Assembly: GCA_021792955.1 (NCBI GenBank)
Contig: JAJYTP010000008.1
Span: forward strand, 1 to 41,465
Direction of reading: 5' to 3'
DNA: 41,465 bases
From: an archaeon
Lineage (GTDB): Archaea; Thermoproteota; Nitrososphaeria; Conexivisphaerales; UBA164
This document shows positions 36,428 to 41,465 of this stretch, piece by piece. Each line of letters opens with the position of its first letter. Position 1 is the stretch's first letter. The notes beneath the pieces are model-generated. The model was not told the DNA's origin. It ran no database searches and was given only the letters and a program-made list of their open reading frames with translations. Both the position numbers and the translations under genes were made by a program.

Positions 36428-37231
36428 ATGAAAAGGGATATCAGGCCTTTAAGCACGCTTATTTCCTTTAAAGGGAAAAGGGCAGTTGTAACAGGCGCCG
36501 CGTCTGGAATTGGGAGAGCTATAAGTTATCGTTTTGCGGAAGCGGGGGCTAACCTTGACCTTGTTGATATAGATGAAACAAGCTTAAAAAATACGGCTTC
36601 CTTAATTTCAAAGTTTGAAGTCACCGCGGAAACTCACACGTGCGATCTGTCTAAAATGGAAGAAATCGACAGGCTTTGGTCCGAAATAAAAGACCATGAC
36701 CCGGATATTTTAGTCAACGATGCCGGGGTTTATATTTTTAAGGATTTTCTGGAAATGGGGAGGGACCTGCTTGAGAAAACCATGGGCATAAATACGTATG
36801 CGCCTTTGTGGCTCAGCCAGCACTTTATAAAACACAGGGATGGAAGGGATGGCGCAATCATTAATATTTCATCAATAGAGGCCGTTCTTCCCTTTGCGTC
36901 CGGATTGGTGCATTACGATATATCCAAAATGGGCATAATTGCATTGACAAGGGCACTTGCTCGCGAATACGGGAAAAGGGGAATCAGGGTAAACGCAATC
37001 ATCCCGGGCGGCATAGAAACTGAAGGGGTCAATAAATTAAAAAGGGAAACAATTTTCAAAATGAAGTTCGACACTATGAAAACCGGTATGAACTTTAGCG
37101 GCAGGCTGCCATTGGGAAGGATGGGGAACCCTGATGAAGTAGCTCTGGCGGTGCTGTTTTTAGCGAGCGATATGGCAAGTTATATTCAGGGTGCAATTTT
37201 ACCGGTTGATGGCGGGTTTTTATCCAACTGA
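36428..37231 (+). CDS. Short-chain dehydrogenase/reductase (SDR)
   Basis: AVVTGAASGIGRAISYRFAEAGANL, NDAG, SS...YDISK, GG.LPVDGGF-type end. Confidence 0.92.
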   Translation: MKRDIRPLSTLISFKGKRAVVTGAASGIGRAISYRFAEAGANLDLVDIDETSLKNTASLISKFEVTAETHTCDLSKMEEIDRLWSEIKDHDPDILVNDAGVYIFKDFLEMGRDLLEKTMGINTYAPLWLSQHFIKHRDGRDGAIINISSIEAVLPFASGLVHYDISKMGIIALTRALAREYGKRGIRVNAIIPGGIETEGVNKLKRETIFKMKFDTMKTGMNFSGRLPLGRMGNPDEVALAVLFLASDMASYIQGAILPVDGGFLSN

Positions 37232-37371
37232 TATCCCGTCGGTTATCACTAACTGAACTTGGGCAAAAATTGCTCCTGTTTTAGCTCTTGATGAGAGGGA
37301 CAAGGATACCAACACGTCTGCGCCCAGCCACCTGCCCATCTTCAGGACGGCTGAGATGAGAACCTCCCTGT

Positions 37372-37575
37372 ATGCAGGGCTGCGGCAATGGCTGCGTAGG
37401 GGAGCTGGTCAGCAACGATGGAAGGTATACTAGCAGAAAGGGCATACCGACGGTCGGCCTGGGCGTGATAGACGATGACAGCAACATTCATGGGCCCGAC
37501 GAGTTCGTCAGATTGAGCACAATGGAAAGGATAACCAGGATATTCAAACGCTTCTTGTCAAACCCTCTAAATTAG
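37372..37575 (+). pseudogene. C-terminal remnant of an M20-type peptidase
   Basis: SRKGIPTVGLGVIDDDSNIHGPDEFVRLSTMERITRIFKRFL. Confidence 0.5.
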
Positions 37576-37682
37576 GACGCAAGATCATGTTTCAATCCTG
37601 CTAGGGCTCGATCGAAATCTGGCATTAGCCCCTGGGTAACATCGGTTTCTCTCCTACGATATCAGGCAACAGCATCCATCCT

Positions 37683-38471
37683 TTAAAGCCCTTTTTGCAG
37701 CATCTCCACTGCTATGTCACTGACTAAAATATTTCCTTTCTTCATACTTTCAATATGTTCGTTTAAGGTTTCCTTCTCCTCCTCATTTGCGTATAGCAGG
37801 AATAGTTTTTTTAATCCCACCAGTTTATTCGCTATGATCATATCCGCTGCCAGATCATCGATATCTAATGAGTGAAGGAAATAGGAGCCGCGGATTTTAC
37901 CTATTTTATTAAACAGATCGCTATATTTGGCTGACACTGGGAAGGATAATACGAATGAACCATTTCTTTGATAATATCGCAGTTTCTCAGTATTCACAAA
38001 TATGCTTTCTACTTCTATGCTCTTTCCAACATTATTCTCATCTAACAGGTTTTTTATATTATCATATTGCATGGCTCTATTGATGATCTCAAGCTCTTTC
38101 AATGAATTAAAATTTTTTCCATTGAACTGCTCTACAAGGCTTTCATATATAACGGCATCATAGTGCTTATTTTCCTTTAATGCAGAGTAAACTATTTTCA
38201 TTGCTGCGCAATCGGAGTGGGGCATCAGTTTAATCCTCTTAACGCCCCCTTGTTTAATCATCCCTACTATGGAATTTCTTAATTCCTTTACATTGGCTCC
38301 CGCATTTCTCATTATGACAAACTTTTCATCATTACCATCAATTGCATCATCTATTGCATCCTGAATCCTGTAATCCATGCAACTTATTATCAGATTCGTT
38401 TTATCATTCATTATTATGCGGAATATCCATTTTTCATCGTATAAAAAGGCGCTGTTAACCTGATTGCGCAA
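37683..38471 (-). CDS. Beta-carbonic anhydrase-like protein
   Basis: ISCMDYRIQ (CxDxR), VIMRNAGANV, MPHSDCAAMK (HxxC). Confidence 0.72.
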   Translation of the reverse strand: MRNQVNSAFLYDEKWIFRIIMNDKTNLIISCMDYRIQDAIDDAIDGNDEKFVIMRNAGANVKELRNSIVGMIKQGGVKRIKLMPHSDCAAMKIVYSALKENKHYDAVIYESLVEQFNGKNFNSLKELEIINRAMQYDNIKNLLDENNVGKSIEVESIFVNTEKLRYYQRNGSFVLSFPVSAKYSDLFNKIGKIRGSYFLHSLDIDDLAADMIIANKLVGLKKLFLLYANEEEKETLNEHIESMKKGNILVSDIAVEMLQKGL

Positions 38472-38768
38472 TGCCAGCGATCAACAGATTCCAGATAGGA
38501 TTGGTTGGCATCTATCACTGCCCACCAGGGCCGGGCCGGTTACGGTCGTGAGCCTGAATCCCATAAGATGGGGATAAGATTATACAGATATAAGCTTATA
38601 CATGTTCGGGTCCTGCTGACTTCTGGGAATGAGCCCATCGAAAGCCTGGGGATTAAGGAATATATATCAAGCCATGGCACTTTTAAACTAAGATATGTCA
38701 TAGCTGACGACCCTCTTCGGAACGAAAAATAGCCAGCGGCAGCCCGTCATCATCTTTTTAAGCCCGTT

Positions 38769-39377
38769 TTGCCCAAGAAAAGGTGTATGCCTTTAGGTGC
38801 CAGAACGAGGGGGAAGGGCGTTAGCCGAATCGCGACTGCATTTGCGGTGGCGATAATAATCATAATCATTGCCGTAGCCGGATTTATTATATTTAGTGCT
38901 GGTGGGCTGGGCAACATTGGAATCGGAACTGGTGGAAACGGCGGCGGAGCCAACTCAAACGTGCCAGCGCAAATAGTTATTACTACAACTAATCCCACAC
39001 TTGAACAAAGCATTGCGCCTGCTGGTTCCGATTTTCTTTATTATAAGCCGCTTGTATTACAACCGAACATGAATTATACGTTCCCAATAACGATTAAAGT
39101 TGAAAATAGCGCAGGCAATGTACTGAATACATCTCTAGTATTACTTCCGATGAATTATACCTTTCGTTATCCAAAAGAAAATGTGCTAGTCTATATATCG
39201 CCTTCTTCTGGGATTTCGCCGTTTAATACAACTTTGGTTATTATTACAGGAAGTACCGTAAGTTTTGGCCGGAGTGCTGATGATAGTACAATCTTTAATT
39301 TTGAACCATCCATATTGGATAACGTAAATGTATCAGTACCTTCTATTCTTTTTACAAATTCAAGCTTCAAAACCTAG
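38769..39377 (+). CDS. Secreted/type IV pilin-like protein
   Basis: RGKGVSRIATAFAVAIIIIIIAVAGFIIF N-terminal hydrophobic segment, then Ser/Thr/Asn-rich ectodomain. Confidence 0.6.
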   Translation: MPKKRCMPLGARTRGKGVSRIATAFAVAIIIIIIAVAGFIIFSAGGLGNIGIGTGGNGGGANSNVPAQIVITTTNPTLEQSIAPAGSDFLYYKPLVLQPNMNYTFPITIKVENSAGNVLNTSLVLLPMNYTFRYPKENVLVYISPSSGISPFNTTLVIITGSTVSFGRSADDSTIFNFEPSILDNVNVSVPSILFTNSSFKT

Positions 39378-39401
39378 TTAACAAATAAATTAACTTACCC
39401 A

Positions 39402-41465
39402 TCAAGTATTAGGACTTGTAGCCGATATATAACCGCCATTCCCACCAAAAGCCGCGTTTGCGTAAGATATTCCCGTATTACCAATAGGATCGTTCACAGT
39501 ATAGGAGTAATACCCGCTGCTGGAGGTTACAGTATTCCCACTAGCTAATTTAACGCCTCCGCCACTATAGAAATATACAGTTAATGTTTGCCCTCCTAAT
39601 CCTGCGCCATTATCGGATGTAGTTAGATATCCGTAAATCGTGTATGTACCAACGCCAACGGTGAAGCCGGCACTCAATCCAGTTGGCGTGTAGTACGTAG
39701 CGAAAACGAATGTATCGCCGCCCGAACTCACTGGTACTGAAAAAGGTGCGCTGTATACACCCAAACCGTATTGTGAGTTACCATAAGAAACTGAATATGT
39801 GCCCGGCGCAACGTATTGCCCATCGGCCCCGCCAGACCACGTAATGCTCGTAGTTTCCGGGCCCGTGAAGGTAGCTGTAGAATACGCGTTCGCGTAAGTG
39901 CCGTAATCCAACGCAGAGTAAAACAATTCGCCATCCTCAGCGAAGTTTGCGCCGATAGAAGTTGGTGAGTATATGTTGAACTGGTATGGATTGCCGCCCG
40001 AAACACCAGTCCACGATGAAAAATACCAATCAGCAGATGGAGATGCCGTCACCGTCACCAGCGTACCCTCATTATACCAGCCCCCGCCAGATACAGAACC
40101 AGAGCCAGAATTTACATATGCATTAACGTAAAGCTGTGTGGTGTATGAGGCCGTGATGGTGGTGGAGCCGTAGATGGTTTGCGAGCCGCTCGAAGGATTC
40201 GGGTTCACATACTGCACACCAGAGCCGCCGCTGAAAGAGCTCCCGAAAGTATAAGTTATCGTGCTTCCGTAGTTCACCGAAACGCTGTAAGGCGTGGTTC
40301 CAGAGCCGTAATTCGTGGATACAGGCGCACCGCTAACCGGGCTTGACTGGAAAGTGACTGAGTAAGAGTTGATGCCAAAGTTTGCGCCGATGGAGTTGGG
40401 CCCGTTCATGGTGAACGAATAGGTTGAACCGGTATTGCCGTTAGTCCAATCGATGAAGTGCCATCCGCCCGCTGGAGATTCTGAGGCCGTGGCTGTGGAG
40501 CCAGCGTTGTACCAGCCGGAGCCGGATACGGAGCCGGAGCCACTGGCTACGCCCACGCTGAGGTAGTACTGGAGTTGGTATGTTGCGGTTATCGAGCCGC
40601 TACCGGTTACAGTGAACGAGCCGGATTGCGAAGATGATAATCCGTTAGTGCTTTCCCATACATATTGTGCTCCTGAGCCGCCTGAAACAGGGGATATCCA
40701 TGAGAATGAATGGGTTGTACCCTCCTGCCAGGTGAAGCTGATTGGTAATTGTGAATAGGTGTAAGAATTACCATCCACGGTTAGTACGGTTCCGCTAGCG
40801 CTTGAACTCATTCCTGTTTGTGTGAATGTTATTGTAGCGTATATTGGGTTGAATGTGGCGGCTTCTGTTATGTTAGACCACATATACACGGAGAACGTCT
40901 GATCCGAACCGCTGTAGCTGTACTGCCCCTTCCCTGTCCAGCCGCCCCACGAATAGTACTGCGCCGGTGCGGCGGTCACCGTGACCTTATCGCCGTAGGT
41001 GTAATAATATGTGCCCGGCGCCGGGTTGGTGGACCCGCCAGGGGTAGAAGTGATGGTTAGGGCGTACACATCAAGGGTCGGGTTGTTTATGTCAAAGGGG
41101 ATGTACCATTCATTGCCGTAGGACGTCAAAATCGCATACCGGTACGGCGTCTGCAACGTAAAGTTGTAGCTGGAGCCCGGGTACAGCGTTATGGATTCGT
41201 TGATGAATGTGGGCGGGCTGCCGGTGTTCGGGTTCCACTCCATTATCTGCGTTATCTTGGCTGTGTACTGCCCGCCGTTCGTGACCTCAAGGGTGGAGCC
41301 GCTGATGGCCATGGACAGGTACTCGGCGTCCTTGTAGTGCAGCATGTTTGTGGTCTGCTGTTCCTGATACAGGCTGCTGAAGATGCCCACGGCGAAGAAT
41401 GAAATGGCCAGCACACACGCTACGGCGATCAACAGCACAAGCAGGCCGGCGAGCATGGAGGAGAC
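39402..41465 (-). CDS. Large modular surface protein with InlB-type B-repeat-like modules, truncated at window edge
   Basis: Repeated GSGSVSGxGWYNxGxxxTxxxSPxxxWxFxxWTxxxxGxxYxFxxxxPxSIGANF; N-terminal hydrophobic segment SSMLAGLLVLLIAVACVLAI extends to the window end. Confidence 0.8.
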   Translation of the reverse strand, partial: VSSMLAGLLVLLIAVACVLAISFFAVGIFSSLYQEQQTTNMLHYKDAEYLSMAISGSTLEVTNGGQYTAKITQIMEWNPNTGSPPTFINESITLYPGSSYNFTLQTPYRYAILTSYGNEWYIPFDINNPTLDVYALTITSTPGGSTNPAPGTYYYTYGDKVTVTAAPAQYYSWGGWTGKGQYSYSGSDQTFSVYMWSNITEAATFNPIYATITFTQTGMSSSASGTVLTVDGNSYTYSQLPISFTWQEGTTHSFSWISPVSGGSGAQYVWESTNGLSSSQSGSFTVTGSGSITATYQLQYYLSVGVASGSGSVSGSGWYNAGSTATASESPAGGWHFIDWTNGNTGSTYSFTMNGPNSIGANFGINSYSVTFQSSPVSGAPVSTNYGSGTTPYSVSVNYGSTITYTFGSSFSGGSGVQYVNPNPSSGSQTIYGSTTITASYTTQLYVNAYVNSGSGSVSGGGWYNEGTLVTVTASPSADWYFSSWTGVSGGNPYQFNIYSPTSIGANFAEDGELFYSALDYGTYANAYSTATFTGPETTSITWSGGADGQYVAPGTYSVSYGNSQYGLGVYSAPFSVPVSSGGDTFVFATYYTPTGLSAGFTVGVGTYTIYGYLTTSDNGAGLGGQTLTVYFYSGGGVKLASGNTVTSSSGYYSYTVNDPIGNTGISYANAAFGGNGGYISATSPNT

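Noticed and set aside
37588-37620. gtttcaatcctgctagggctcg, reminiscent of an archaeal CRISPR repeat start
   Set aside because: Single occurrence, with no regularly spaced repeats or cas genes in the window.

Overview
The window looks like an archaeal chromosome, probably an acidophilic Thermoplasmata-type lineage. That assignment is inferred from protein content, TATA-like promoters and TTG/GTG starts; I could not search a database. Recognisable housekeeping and transport content: gamma- and beta-type carbonic anhydrase-like proteins, a HAD phosphatase, two MFS transporters, an ArsR/Acr3-like arsenic pair, an HxlR/Rdx/ferredoxin redox block, a molybdopterin-binding protein, adenine deaminase, an SDR, and a large modular surface protein cut by the window edge. 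The most notable parts are: (1) a four-gene minus-strand cassette (1687-5290) encoding a B-family DNA polymerase with intact polymerase motifs but an apparently lost 3'-5' exonuclease, a RadA/RecA-like protein lacking Walker A and B residues, and two small proteins, with a TACTGT-N4-ACAGTA palindrome over the promoter: a candidate archaeal mutasome/translesion module; (2) an AT-richer accessory island (about 19.4-31.4 kb) with two TauE/SafE-DsrE-YeeE sulfur-transport clusters, a decayed IS5-like element, a DUF5678/retropepsin-like pair, a CARF-like wHTH regulator with a 30-bp palindrome upstream, a CBS-zinc ribbon-NUDIX fusion and a GIY-YIG protein; (3) a DUF932 operon whose promoter and first codons are duplicated about 5.8 kb away; (4) a perfect 13-bp-arm inverted repeat 5 nt before a small zinc-ribbon gene. 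No tRNA, rRNA or CRISPR array was recognised.
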